Assembly (NCBI RefSeq): GCF_037392515.1
Contig: NC_090281.1
Location: forward strand, 48,460,645 to 48,524,644
Direction: 5' to 3'
Origin: Haliotis asinina
Lineage: Eukaryota > Mollusca > Gastropoda > Lepetellida > Haliotidae
DNA length: 64,000 nt
Within the stretch, counting starts at the first letter, position 1. Each line of letters opens with the position of its first letter. The notes beneath the pieces were generated by a model. The model worked only from the letters and a program-made list of their open reading frames with translations, did no database searches and was not told where the DNA came from. Made by a program: the position numbers and the translations under genes. Positions 1-11,632 of the stretch are shown one piece after another.

Positions 1-136
1 ACTGAATGACCTCCAACCAAGGCCGACAACTGTGACTGGACAGATCGGGCATTTCGCAGAGTATGGACTCAAGTACTCCATACACAGGCGATACAACACT
101 CTCATCAATGCCCACGGAGGCCACACACGATACTGA
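1..136 (+). pseudogene. C-terminal end of a Tc1/mariner-type transposase
   Basis: Reading from base 2 to the TGA at 134-136 ends RRYNTLINAHGGHTRY, the usual closing block of Tc1-like transposases. The transposon sits in the last intron of the PHYHD1-type gene, in the opposite direction. Only the 3' end is inside the window, and the terminal repeat was not identified. Confidence 0.6.
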
Positions 137-349
137 ATTTGGGGTATCTTAATGGTACCATTGTAGGTGATTTTGTTAATGTGGATTCTAAATGTGATAT
201 TTGAAAATGTGTCAACCGTAACTGTCAAGTTTGAACTCAGCTCTCCGTTCCTTAATTAGTGTGAATTTGTTTACAAAAATGTGTGTTTTAAGAAACCGCT
301 ATTGGTGAGGCATTTGTTTTGCGCTTCAGTATATATATTTTACTTTCAC

Positions 350-3300
350 CTTCTGTGTGGTGTAAGGTTGTGAAAGAGAATAAATCCACCGTACGGCACT
401 GGCTCCACAAAAACATCTTTCTTGATATCAACACCTGGAGAGAAAATAGCAAACAAAACATAGTCGCTTCGAAAATATATATGTTGTGCTGATCGCCATG
501 TACATCGTCGGTTTTCAAGGATAGCACCATTCTCTTCAAAAGACGGTATTATTTTAATGCAAGGATGGTAATTATAATTCTATTCCAAGGATGATATATT
601 TCTATTCCAGGATTGGTATCATTCGATTCCAAAATTGATACAATTCTATTAAGAGGATGGTACAATTCTATTTCAAAGATGGTAGAGAACTATTCATAGG
701 ATGGCATAAGTCTGTTTCAAGCATGGTATAATTCTATTATAAGGTTGGTATAAGTCTATTTCAAGGTTGGTATAATTCTATTATAAGGTTGGTATAAGTC
801 TATTTCAAGGTTGGTATAATTCTATTATAAGGTTGGTATAAGTCTATTTCAAGGTTGGTATAATTCTATTATAAGGTTGGTATAAGTCTATTTCAAGGTT
901 GGTATAATTCTATTATAAGGTTGGTATAAGTCTATTTCATGGATGGTATAATTCTATTATAAGGTTCGTATAATACTATACTACCGAGAACTGTCACTTG
1001 GCCCTCAAGAACGTATTAATGAGCATATTTCGCAGAGAATAACTTCACAATTGCTGCTCCTGTATTAGACAATATTCACTCGCATAAAATTGAAGCGTTG
1101 TGACGTCGTAAAGCAATGGTTGATGTCATTTGTTTACATAGCGGAATTAACAGAGACAAAGACAAATTTCAATATTTTTCACGTTAAGACATGAATATTT
1201 AGATGCGGTGATCGAAAATGCCTGTAACGGTGTACATGGAGTATCTTTTACGATGGTTATTCAAACGATGCGTTCCTTTCTCCGTTACCAATGGCTTACG
1301 TCCAGGAGCACAGCGTGACTGATTAGGTAATGTCAATCCGTTAAGTAACCGTAGGAATATCAGAACCTTGTACCTCGAATGAAAGGGCTCAACTTTTCAG
1401 ATATTTCCACAATGCTTAAATTTTCTTAATGACGTAATAGTGGTTTTCATAATTGATATAAATTGTGCATGACTACATAATATTTAGTTCTTTTAGCTGT
1501 GATCGAAGACGCAAGTTTTTACCGTTCACGAACCCCACTTTCTTAAACCGATAATGGCGGACACAGGAAACCCGGAAGTAGAGAGAATGTGTTTACGTCA
1601 GGGAATTATGGGATGATTCACGAGTACACGATGATAGATAAACACGACACGTTCATGAGATTACCTAAATTAGATAAACGATTAAATGTGGTTTATACTG
1701 ATATTAAAGCGTCGGTGATTTATACAATCGATTTAAATGATTCTAGTAACTGATGATACATCGTATTTTTGCTTTAAAGGAAAGTACAATCTAACTACCC
1801 AATTCTTTGACCATGGTCTCTTCCTCGAGCGTAATATACCACGTGTTGGTATGGCAACAGGTATGACGAGCCACCCGTCCATCCACGTGACCAAATTTCA
1901 CCATCTGGAAGATATCATTAAACTTCACATATGACGGTGTTCTACTATTCGTATTGTGATTCGTAAGAGGCCTTAATCATGCTTCGTTCATTCGACAAAA
2001 GATGACGTTCTTCTATGTACATGTAATTTTAACTGAAAAGTAACTTTTACAGAAAAAAATATTAGGGACTTGACACGTGGTAGTATTGCGGAAGCGGTGA
2101 GATGGGAAGCCAAGAAACCATCTATACATGTAATTTGTTCAGATGGGGATGGGAAAAAAAATCCCAAACAATTTGTCGTTAGGTTAATCAGGCATGAAAC
2201 AACCTGAAATATTTATATGAACATCGCCAGATATCTATTAATGTTTGAAATATATAAATCGCCAATACACGCATTTTACAGGACTAGGAAACTAATGTTT
2301 ATATGTGTACGGCACATGGTAACCGTCTGACAGGTTGTATTTTCCCGTATTCTAGAATTAACAAAAACACAGGAGGACGTTATACAATCACAATCCTGGT
2401 GTAACCCCTAGACTCTTATCTCGAATAAGTAAAGAATCATTGCTTATGACCGTTTAGGCATTCCTGTGATTGATATTAAGAGTATGGAATCACAACGTTG
2501 ATGTCGCCATGTTATCAAGTACGTCACCAAGCTCATCCATCCCACCCTTTCATTCGCTTCCTACCAGCCTGCAGGGAGTGTGAATGAGTGAGTTGGATTT
2601 TGCGCCCCTTGTAGCAATGTTCCAGCATTTTCACGACGGGGGACACCAGAAATGGGTTTCACCCATTTCCCCATGTGGGGAATCGAACCCGGATCTTCGG
2701 CGCGACAAGCAAACTCTTTAACCACAAAGCTACCACTCTGCCCGAGCCAGCAAGGAACCACTTCTAACCTAGAAGCCTCACGGATCACTAGTTAGTCTGC
2801 TAATGTCAGTGGCCAGATTCATGAAGCATCACAGTACAGGCGAACACAAAAGGCACGTGCAGGTTTTCTATTACGATAGTACTTTGGTTGGTTCAGTGTG
2901 AACTACATTGTCTATTTTATACCTGCATGCAGCCATTTTCAGGTGTTGCATCCAGAAATGGTATCCACGCCGTTGGAATGAGGTGGTCGTAGGACTCGTT
3001 GCTGAAGTAACCACTATCTGGAAACATTTCAGTAGGTTTTACGACTGAATAATACACATAAGGGCCTTTGTGGGGCTATTTAAGCAAACTGGATTCGATA
3101 ATAGCAAGGAAAAACATCAGATGTGTATTGAAGCATTTTACATTCTTTCTGACAATGTCTACTGTAGAACAACTTCACAGAGTGAAACAATTCATTTGCT
3201 AACTGAGAAACGTTGGAAATGTAGTAAATCAATTGTACTTTAAACCCACACAACTTTTAACCAATACAATGTTATTTAACCCAGGCAATGTCTTTTAAGT

Positions 3301-6300
3301 CCATTAAAGGTCTTTCTAAATCACAAATCGTCTTTCAACCCACCGAATGACTTTAACCCTTTACAATGTCCTTTAAATCCAAACAAGGTCCTTTAAAAAT
3401 ACACAAGATCATTTCAATGGTAATTTACACCCACGGAATGACTTTAAACCTATATAAGGTCTTTTAAACCCAGGCAAGGTCCTTTAAATCCAAAAAAGGT
3501 CCATGACGGTGGGATAGCCTAGTGGTTAAAGCGTTCGCTCGTCACGCCGACGACCCAGGTTCGATTCCCCAGAAGGGTACAGTGTGTGAGGCCCATTTTC
3601 TGGTGTCCCCCGCCGTGATATCGGTGGAATATTTCTAAAAGAGGCGTAAAACCAAACTCACTCACTCACTCACTCAAGAAAGGTCCTTTTATCCCCTATT
3701 TGATAAAATGTCCAAACTCACCTTGGTGCCACGGGATCGCTCCAATCTTGCTCTCTGGGGTTTTGGTTCTGAGGTTCCACGTGGGATGTCCAGCAATGTC
3801 AGGGCCAATCAGTTGTTCAATCAGGTTCAACATGCGCTCGTTGCTCCAAACGTCCATGAATGCCTTTGAAAATTCATAGACAGAAATATGTTCCGACAAA
3901 ACGTTACTAATCTTAATCTGGTAAGAGTGATTCCATGCACGTCCAACCATGTCTCCCAGTGACTAAAGTCCTGTGCCAAAGGTCTTTAAATAACAACGTC
4001 CGACTCAGATACTTGGAGATTATAAGTAGTATTCTCAGATACGCATTGTGTTGCTTTAAACAGGAAGTGTTAATGATCCTAGAATACAGTGTCAGTCGGA
4101 CATAGTATCCCTTTACATTGAATGAGTGAGTGAGTTAGGTTTACATTGCGTTAAGCAATATTCTAGCAATATCGTGGAGGGGGCATCAGAAATGGACATA
4201 ACATATGTGGGGAATCGAATCCGGGTCTTCGTTGTGACGAGCGAACACTTTATCCACTTTAATCTTCACAATATATTTCAGATAAGAAGTCAGGTGGACA
4301 AGGATTTTTTAAAAATCTTAGGATGCAGTATCAGAGGGGTGCTGAGTTCGACAGCTACGACATTGGTTTCATGCCTTAGCATTGAAGATTGATCTCTGAA
4401 TAAAATCTTTTCCCGTCTGTTTAAAATATTATTGGGCTGCAGGTATACATGTTACAGACAAAAAAAGTATCATGGCAAATAGTGCTGCGTATTTGAATTT
4501 AGTTTTCAAAACTTCCTTGGAACACCATGGTTGTCTCCCTTTTCACGCTACTTTCAGACAGGGAACATGTACCGTTTGTTGTCATTATCTGTGAATGAGT
4601 AACGTGCCGTAAGAGTTTATGAAATATTCACATCGTGATTACTAATTTAGGTGATTGTTTCTATACGTTGCCTCAAATTAACAAATTGCCATTCTACCAA
4701 AATGTTGTAGTGTAGTTTATACAATCTGAACAGTTTGCCTGTATCATTTTGCTGAAGAATAAATAATGAAAAAAGTTTCAGTGTGATAATCCGAAAGTTT
4801 TGCTTGAGAACTACCCCGTTCGGGATAGTAGGACTTCACTGTTGGTGGTTCAAAATACCTTTGGTAGTTTCTGGTGCTTAAAGAGCAGGATGTTGGAGCC
4901 GGGGAATTCCTTCTCCAACATTGTGAGTCTCTGAAATACGCCATAGTCTTCATACAGATCTGGAACAGAAACAGACAAAATAGTAGTGAGTGAGTGAAGA
5001 TAGGTTTACGCCGCACCGAGCAATATTCCAGCTATGTGGTGACGGTCTGTAAACAATCGAGCCTAGACCAGACAATCCAGTGATCAACATCATGAGCACT
5101 GACTGGGAACCGATGACATGTGTGAACCAAGTCAGCGGTCCAGACCACCCGATCAAATTGGACGCCTCTTACGACAAGCATTGGTTGCTGAAGATAAAGT
5201 CTGACCCGGATCTTGACGGGTCTACAAAATAGTAGCCCTGCACGGGTCTATTTGAGTTGTGGCTTGTTGGAACATTTTTCACATTGGCATTATTAAGCTA
5301 GTAGATGCACAAAATGAATGGCATCATTAAAAGTCGTAAATTTATACATACAAAACTAGTGAATATTAACTAATGTGGTCTATGTTTATGGAAATATGTT
5401 TATCGTATGCGTTTTCAATACTATATTTACAATCAATAAAACCACAGTTCAAGTAAAATACAGCTCACAAACAATACAGACACGCCAATAGATTAGCACG
5501 ATCTGCATGTGTAAGACGAACACAAGGAATTTTAAAGCGAAGGTGAACAAAAACATGAATATATCTGCGTACTACTATGAGCACAGAAAACACAAAGAGC
5601 ACAACCCGGAAATTATTACAGTCAGTTTGACAATCAAACAAGTTTCTACGGAAGCGTATTAGGGCCACGGTGAATTTTTTAGTCTCACTAACCTCTATGT
5701 AGGAGATCCTACGTAAGTCCTACGTAGGAGACAGTATGTCCTACGTGGGAGATAGCGGCATCAACAAAATTTTTCACCGTGGTCCCTCAAAGTCGATTTT
5801 GATCGATTTTGATTTACGACTGCCGAAAATAGCCACTCTTTGGACAGGACGTACTTTAACATCGCATATTTGCCGTGTGAAGGCTCAAGACTTGTTCATG
5901 TGTTCTATCCAAGGATACATTTCCAAAAGAATGCTTTCAGGCATTACACATTTTGTACTTGCAAATACAAATGTCATGAGTTCTAAGGGCCCGCAGTGAG
6001 ATCTGAAGATGTTTTGTGCCGCACGCAGCCAAATATCACCTACATGGCAGCAATCTCTAGACATTCGAGTCTGGATTAGATAGACTAGTGACCACCAGAT
6101 CCCATCAGCCTCCCCTTACGACAGGCATGGATTGTTAAAGACCATATCTAATCTGATCTTCACGGGCTGAGTTAACGGGACACACAGTCTCGGGGATATA
6201 CATGGAAATACATAAAATATACGACGGCAGCCATGTTCGCATTCTTTCATACATTCTTTCGTAAATATATGATACAGCCTTCGTGGTGTAGTGATTAGAG

Positions 6301-8496
6301 TCTCCGCCCGGAGATCCGAATGTCGCAGGTTCGATCCCCGGTCACGTACCAAAACACGTTAAAATATGGTACTTGTTGGTCCTTGGCTGACACTCGGCAT
6401 TGCCGGGACTGGTAAAGAACTAGTCAGTTCGGAGGCGGTAGAATGTGCCTGAGGGATAATGGGTATTTATACCTAACTGCGGCATGGTATCTCAGTACGC
6501 TATCACTGACAAGACGGTTTAAATCCGGGCTAGTACAAACAGCCACCCATACACACACATATGGGCGAAATAGTGTCAAGTACGACGTTAAACCCTATTT
6601 CACTTCCCCTCAAGTGTATGCCAGCCTTATACTGGTGTGTCTATTTCAAACGATGTTCTGATAAAAACCGGTTTCTGGCTTATCTTACTGCCCAAATTAT
6701 GAAGTGGGTACAACAACATCATGTGTCAGCCATTGCCAGACGCTGACGTAAGGTATCATTAATGTCAAGGTCAATGTAACAGCTGGGAATATTTCTAAAA
6801 ACGGCAATATATCAACTGAGATAAGAGGAACGGGATAGCTCTGTAGACTCTCAGCTGTTTCACTGATTTCCAGTTGTCCATGTACATTGTGTTACTGCTC
6901 TTTTGTCCTTTGCGTCAACAGGAATGGGTTTCCGAGGATAAGCAGAACTCTCTCATATTTAAATTGCAATCAAAGGTTGATTGTGTGGCCAGACAATCCA
7001 GTGATGGACATCATGATCATGGTTCTTCGCAGTGGGGGATACGATGTGTCAACCATGTCAGCGAGCCTGTCCACCCGATTCAGTTAGTCGCCCCAGACAA
7101 ACATGGGTGGCTGAAGATTTTAACCCGGAACTTCACGGGCAGTAATTATAGGTAATGGTTAAGTGTCCTCTCATCACGCTGAAGACCCGGTGTCAATCCC
7201 CCATACGGTTATTACGTGTGAAGCCAATTTCTTGCATCCGTCGTGATATTGCTGGGATATCGCTAGGAGCGACGTAAAACAATACTCATTCACTCTCCCG
7301 AAAGTTTAGCAGTCGTTAAAATCTGTCAAAGAGCGTTGCCTGTGGCTGTGTAGAATACGCAACTGTGCAAAGTGTTTACTAACTTTGTATTTTTCCGGAC
7401 TTGTACAGTTTCTGGGCAAGATTGTCAACCATTCTCTCCACGGCATCTCGACACGGCTGCAGCTCCTGCGGCGTGAAGAAGTCCCTCACGACGATGTAGC
7501 CCTGTCGCGAAGTAATACACATTCGAACATCCTCTTTCATATCATGTTGGATTCTTTTAGTTCAAAAAAGAATTTATAAAATGGTCAGGTTTGTATATAA
7601 TCTGTATAATATACCAAATAGCAAAACACTGACAAAAAGATGTTTAATCACATTCTTATTAAGGCACGCTTTGACAATATGTTACAATGATATCAGGAAT
7701 TTTTATATTCCATCTTTATGATGAATGGTTTGTTGGCTGATTTACGCCGTACTCAGAAATTTCCCAGCTTTATGACTGCGATCTGTAAATATTGAGTCTG
7801 GACCAGACGATCTAGTCATCAACAGCATGAGCATTGATTTACACACTTGGCCTCTCTTAACATGTGTCAGTCTAGCCAAGTTTGAAATACCGAACTATGG
7901 TACGACTGTATACGCTGTCCACGTGTCATATCAAATGTTCCCGAATAGGCCCAAATCTTTCATATGTCAAATGTGTCCACGTGTCATACCAAATGTTCCC
8001 GAATAGACCCACCTCTTTCATATGCCAAGTGTGTCCACGTGTCATACCAAATGTTCCCGAATAGACCCACCTCTTTGACATGTCAAATGTGTCCACGTGT
8101 CATACCACATGTTTCCAAATAGACCCACCTCTTTGATATGCCAAATGTGGTATGACAACATACACTGTCTTCGTGTAATGCCAAAAGGTTCCCGATTAGG
8201 CCTACTTCTTTGAAATGCCGAAAATGGTATGTCTGTGTAAGATGTCATCTTGTCATACCAAAACGTTCCCGAGTAGATCTGGCTTTCAAATACCGAAATG
8301 TGGTATGACATCATAAGCTGCCTTCGTATCATATCAAAATTTCCTCGACTAGACTTACCTCTTTGAAAAACTTAACAATTTCCTCATAGGGCAGTTGTCC
8401 CGGTTTCCGCTCCTTGACAGGAGGTGGCGGGGTGTTGAAAGGCTCGGGGTAACATTTGTCTGGGAGACCACGGGGACGAACTGAGTCAGCTGCCAT
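350..8496 (-). CDS. PHYHD1: Phytanoyl-CoA dioxygenase domain protein, PHYHD1 type (3' end beyond the window)
   Basis: Seven coding exons, 5' to 3': 8496-8359, 7501-7384, 4959-4859, 3863-3722, 3017-2923, 1904-1799, 434-350. All junctions have GT/AG ends and matching phases, giving 261 residues plus a split codon. The family are Fe(II)/2-oxoglutarate oxygenases. The metal-binding pair WHQD is visible with His165 in exon 4 and Asp167 formed across the exon 4/5 junction; the distal His260 is in LTPHR at the end of exon 7. Other family landmarks are QLIGPDIAGHPTWNLRTKTP, TAWIPFLDATPENGCMQ and ARHTCCHTNTWY. The 2-oxoglutarate arginine and C-terminus must lie in an exon beyond base 1. I start at the Met of MAADSVRPRG because an acceptor (TTTTCTCGCAG) lies 16 bases upstream of it, implying a 5' UTR exon further upstream. 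Introns hold SINEs, a 44-bp minisatellite and a Tc1 remnant. Family assignment is firm; the exact paralog (PHYHD1 rather than PHYH) is inferred from sequence style and length. Confidence 0.92.
558..980. repeat. Minisatellite, 22-bp unit with 44-bp higher-order period
   Basis: Units of type GGTTGGTATAAGTCTATTTC-AA alternate with GGTTGGTATAATTCTATTAT-AA. Between about 741 and 948 the 44-bp pair repeats almost perfectly; upstream (558-740) only diverged 22-bp units are seen. It lies in an intron of the PHYHD1-type gene. Confidence 0.9.
2575..2745 (-). mobile_element. SINE-A copy (tRNA-headed)
   Basis: Family A: a tRNA-like head (A box in TAGCCTAGTGGTTAAAGC, B box GGTTCGATTCCC), a middle with GAAGCCCATTTCTGGTGTCC, and the tail GCGGCGTAAAAC plus CTCACTCA. 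This copy is near full length but its A box is mutated. Confidence 0.85.
3240..3700. repeat. Diverged minisatellite of GGTCCTTTAAA-type units, interrupted by a SINE
   Basis: About 25-30-bp units built on AAGGTCCTTTAAACCCA (3240-3495), continuing for a few bases after the SINE at 3505-3675 (AAGAAAGGTCCTTTTATCCC). The array is degenerate. Confidence 0.7.
3505..3675 (+). mobile_element. SINE-A copy inserted in a minisatellite
   Basis: Full length with good A and B boxes (GTGGTTAAAGCG, GGTTCGATTCCC) and tail of CACTCACTCACTCAC. Among the best-preserved copies in the window. Confidence 0.9.
4005..4118. repeat. Dispersed repeat, copy 1
   Basis: Matches 10214-10330 in blocks (GTATTCTCAGATA, AATGTCAGTC-like and GTCCCTTTAC). 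In both places a minus-strand SINE-A follows within 25 bases, so the SINE and this unit may have spread together. Confidence 0.6.
4120..4262 (-). mobile_element. SINE-A copy
   Basis: Tail GAATGAGTGAGTGAGTTAGG at left, head with GGGAATCGAATCCGGGTCTT at right; many point changes. Confidence 0.8.
4986..5228 (-). mobile_element. SINE-B copy
   Basis: Family B: about 260 bp starting ACCCGTGAAGGTCC, then GGCGACTAACGGGATCGGGT, GTTGACACATGTCA, GATCACTGGATTGTCTGGTC, GCCGCCATATAGCTGGAATA, ending with the same GCGGCGTAAAAC/CTCACTCA tail as family A. The strand given is the one with that tail at the 3' end. This copy has a shortened middle. Confidence 0.85.
5685..5760. repeat. Cluster of CCTACGTAGGA palindromes
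   Basis: Four near-copies of TCCTACGTAGGAGA-like sequence within 75 bases (CCTCTATGTAGGAGATCCTA onwards), alternating orientation. Confidence 0.6.
6010..6175 (-). mobile_element. SINE-B copy, decayed
   Basis: Recognisable parts are GTGCCGCACGCAGCCAA, ATTCGAGTCTGGA and CTTACGACAGGCATGGATTG; the central third is deleted. Confidence 0.6.
6280..6610 (+). mobile_element. Third SINE type with tRNA-like head (SINE-D)
   Basis: Head CCTTCGTGGTGTAGTGATTA with B box GGTTCGATCCCC, body AAAATATGGTACTTGTTGGT, tail TACGACGTTAAACC. It differs from family A in body and tail. Only one copy is in the window; the head alone could fold like a tRNA but it is followed directly by SINE body. Confidence 0.55.
6985..7142 (-). 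mobile_element. SINE-B copy, truncated
   Basis: Contains GCCAGACAATCCAGTGATGG and TCAACCATGTCAGCGAGCCT; the tail end is missing. Confidence 0.7.
7148..7297 (+). mobile_element. SINE-A copy directly after a SINE-B
   Basis: GGTAATGGTTAAGTGTCCTC head, weak B box (GTGTCAATCCCCC), middle and GGAGCGACGTAAAACAATAC tail. Confidence 0.75.
7735..7885 (-). mobile_element. SINE-B copy, tail half only
   Basis: Contains TTTACGCCGTACTCAGAAAT, TTGAGTCTGGACCAGACGAT and AACAGCATGAGCATTGATTT; stops before the GGATCGGGTGG part. Confidence 0.75.
7905..8345. repeat. Tandem repeat, about 58-bp unit
   Basis: GTCCACGTGTCATACCAAAT followed by GTTCCCGAATAGACCCACCT recurs at about 7918, 7976, 8033 and 8091, then with more divergence to 8345. 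It lies in intron 1 of the PHYHD1-type gene and runs to within 15 bases of the exon 1 donor. Confidence 0.85.
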
Positions 8497-8559
8497 ATTT
8501 ACAAAAGCCTGTCTGCGAGAAAATAAGTGAACTGTTTCGTGGAGAACAGATTGAGATAA

Positions 8560-8829
8560 ACACAAGTCAGCTAAAGGTCAAGGTCACGTAAAGGTCATGG
8601 TCACTGCGATTAAGTATTTGATGGTCATGAGTTAATACGTGCGGATGAACAATACAATAGCCATAATATGAAGGTTGAAAGTGTCCCATGTTTGAGTGGA
8701 TAACTGATAAAGGTTCAACGTCTCTCTCTACCGTAAATAGCTTTGTCACTGCAAAGGGAACAAAGAAGACAGACGTTTCTTTAAATCACTTACTGGTCGA
8801 TGTGCTAGATTGGTTTTGCCTCTTATAAT
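8560..8829. other. Intergenic or 5' UTR-intron sequence, nothing recognised
   Basis: Upstream of the PHYHD1-type coding start. Contains two AAGGTCAAGGTCA-like steps near 8573-8600. No exon identified. Confidence 0.5.
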
Positions 8830-10175
8830 ACACATGGGAAGATTAGATGCACAGGGACATGAGGTACGCGGGAAGATGAGGTAGATTGTGAGAGTTATAT
8901 GTTAAGATGAGGCACATGGGAAGATGTGGTGTATCTAAAGATGAGGTATATGGGAAGATGATCTACATAGAAAGATCAGGTATATGGGAAAATGGGATAA
9001 ATGGGAAGACGAGGTATATGGGAAGATGGGGTATATAGGAAGATGAGGTATATGGAGTTCAGGGAGTGTATAGGAAGATGGGGTATATCGGAAGATAAGG
9101 TATTTGAGAAGATGAGGTACGTGGGAAGATGAGGTACATGGGAAGATTAGGTATATGGGACGATGAGGTACATGGGGTTCATGAAGTATATAGGAAGATG
9201 GGCTATATATAGCAAGATGAGGTATATGGGAAGATGGGGTATATAGGAAGATGAGGTATATGGGGTTCAGGAAGTATATAGGAAGATGGGTTATATATAG
9301 GAAGATGAGATACATGGGAACATGGGGTATATAGGAAGATGAGATCCATGGGAACATGAGGTATATAGGAAGATGAGATACATGGGAACATGAGGTATAT
9401 AGGAAGATGAGATACATGGGAACATGAGGTATATAGGAAGATCAGATACATGGGAACATGAGGTATATAGGAAGATGAGATACATGGGAACATGAGGTAT
9501 ATAGGAAGATGAGATACATTGGAACATGAGGTATATAGGAAGATGAGATCCATGGGAACATGAGGTATATAGGAAGATGAGATACATGGGAACATGAGGT
9601 ATATAGGAAGATCAGATACATGGGAACATGAGGTATATAGGAAGATGAGATACATGGGAACATGAGGTATATAGGAAGATGAGATCCATGGGAACATGAG
9701 GTATAGAGGAAGATGAGATACATGGGAACATGAGGTATATAGGAAGATGAGATACATGGGAACATGAGGTATATAGGAAGATGAGATACATGGGAACATG
9801 AGGTATATAGGAAGATCAGATACATGGGAACATGAGGTATATAGGAAGATGAGATCCATGGGAACATGAGGTATATAGGAAGATGAGATACATGGGAACA
9901 TGAGGTATATAGGAAGATGAGATCCATTGGAATATGAGGTATATAGGAAGATGAGATCCATGGGAACATGAGGTATATAGGAAGATGAGGTATATGGGGT
10001 TCAGGAAGTATATAGGAAGATGGGTTATATATAGGAAGATGAGATCCATTGGAACATGAGGTATATAGGAAGATGAGATCCATTGGAATATGAGGTATAT
10101 AGGAAGATGAGATCCATGGGAACATGAGGTATATAGGAAGATGAGATACATTGGAACATGAGGTATATGGAAAGA
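8830..10175. repeat. 34-bp minisatellite (dimer of a 17-bp unit), about 1.3 kb
   Basis: Unit is GAAGATGAGATACATGG plus GAACATGAGGTATATAG. The block 9330-10150 is regular; the left part (8830-9330) consists of diverged 17-bp units. Because 34 is not a multiple of 3 and the unit has no stop on the minus strand, all three minus frames stay open and give the same 34-residue peptide repeat at different offsets. It is not a gene. Confidence 0.95.
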
Positions 10176-10213
10176 CGTAGGTTTCTGAAAACCAATTCTA
10201 ACCCGGACCTCCA

Positions 10214-10330
10214 CACGGATACGTGACTGACCACTATAACTGGTATTCTCAGATAGACAGTATGTCACTTTAACCAGGTAGTTTTAATAATCGTAGGATA
10301 TAATGTCAGTCCTAGTTAGTGTCCCTTTAC
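10214..10330. repeat. Dispersed repeat, copy 2
   Basis: Second copy of the unit at 4005-4118, again placed just left of a minus-strand SINE-A. Confidence 0.6.
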
Positions 10331-10334
10331 CAAA

Positions 10335-10440
10335 CGTTTTTGAGTGATAACACGGCCAGGGAAACCAGAAATGGGCTTCATGCATTGTAGCCATATAGGG
10401 AGTCGAACCTGGATCTTCTACGTGACGAGCGAACGTGTTA
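10335..10440 (-). mobile_element. SINE-A copy, tail lost
   Basis: AACCAGAAATGGGCTTCATG and GAGTCGAACCTGGATCTTCT followed by GTGACGAGCGAACG; A box destroyed. Confidence 0.7.
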
Positions 10441-10583
10441 AAAAGCTATGGGGAATAGGAGGATATCAATCCTATTTGCCCAGTTCATGATATCCCCATA
10501 TCACCTGTGTGATATGCAGAGCAATTACTTGTAATATTTACAATAATATACCACAAAACACAAATGAATGTTTACACGCTTAC

Positions 10584-10589
10584 TTTATT
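10584..10589 (-). promoter_or_regulatory. Candidate polyadenylation signal (AATAAA) of the STPG3-like gene
   Basis: TTTATT on the plus strand reads AATAAA on the gene strand, about 1.4 kb after the stop codon. Other weaker hexamers could be used. Confidence 0.4.
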
Positions 10590-11477
10590 CACGTGCATAC
10601 AACAACAATGTTGAGCATATGTCTGACACCATATCACTGAGCCGATGAATTAATAAGACACAAGACATAAATACACTATGAAACTTTACTCCCATATTAC
10701 AAACAAACACACAAACTATTTACATATGAATTAAATTAGCATTTTTCAAATAACATATTATTGAAATTCAAATTTCAATGTCGCAATATTTACACAATCA
10801 CAATTTGTTTGCATCATCAGCCTGATCTTTCGGTTTAACAAATGAACATTTACACCATAAAATGTTATTGGCTGTTAATATGTGAAACTCACAAAATATG
10901 TTCTGCATTGTTTAATTAAACTCGTACTCAAACACAGAATGTACCCATGCTGTTGATGGGTACCCGGTAGTATGAGATCGAGATTGCAATGTCTCGCACA
11001 TTCCTGTGTTGTATTGGTGCTAGCACAATGGACTCCTTCATTTCTATTGCTATAGTTACTATTGTTGATCTGGTCCCTCTTGTACCCCTTCCCTTCTCAG
11101 GGAAATCCAGGGTCTGCAGCTGTATATATAGATGTTATATGTATAGGTACAATGCAGGCAAAAGAAAATATGCATTTCACTCAAATACTTCCAAAGCTAT
11201 CATGCTGGAAACAGTGGACAAAGACTGCAAACTTCAGGTAATAATGAGCATAATCCGTCTATCAACATAGCGCCAAACTCCACACCAGGCATGCTTATAG
11301 CGCTAACAATGAATGGCACAGCACATTGTTACTCCGGAAAAGCCATACTGCCTGTTAGGTAAAAGTCTCTATAAGGTTAAAGTTACACGACTTATCCCAC
11401 CGGGTACCCATTTTCTGTTGGGTGAACAACACAACTAGCATCAGTGTCACAAACGTCACATGGTGATTCCCAAGGTA

Positions 11478-11632
11478 CAGTGAGTGACTGCGTTTAGTTG
11501 TTCGCAGCCTTCAGCAATATTCCAACGGGGAACACCAGAAATGGGCTTCACACATTGTACCCATGTAGGGAAACGAGCCTGAGTCTTCGATGTGACGAGC
11601 AGACGCTTTAACAACTAGGCTACCCTCCCACG
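11478..11632 (-). mobile_element. SINE-A copy in the 3' UTR of the STPG3-like gene
   Basis: AACACCAGAAATGGGCTTCA, ACGAGCCTGAGTCTTCGATG and TTTAACAACTAGGCTACCCT are intact; the tail is decayed. Confidence 0.8.

Noticed and set aside
3864..3950. Upstream extension of exon 4 of the PHYHD1-type gene (reading NVLSEHISVYEF)
   Set aside because: Exon 3 ends in LPK at phase 0 and joins at 3863 to AFMDVWSN, which fits the family; the extension is intron.
6287..6356. Possible tRNA gene
   Set aside because: The tRNA-like head runs directly into a SINE body, and no proper acceptor stem could be closed.
8935..10268. Several long overlapping minus-strand ORFs of 98-252 codons
   Set aside because: All are frame shifts of one 34-bp minisatellite; composition and overlap rule out genes.
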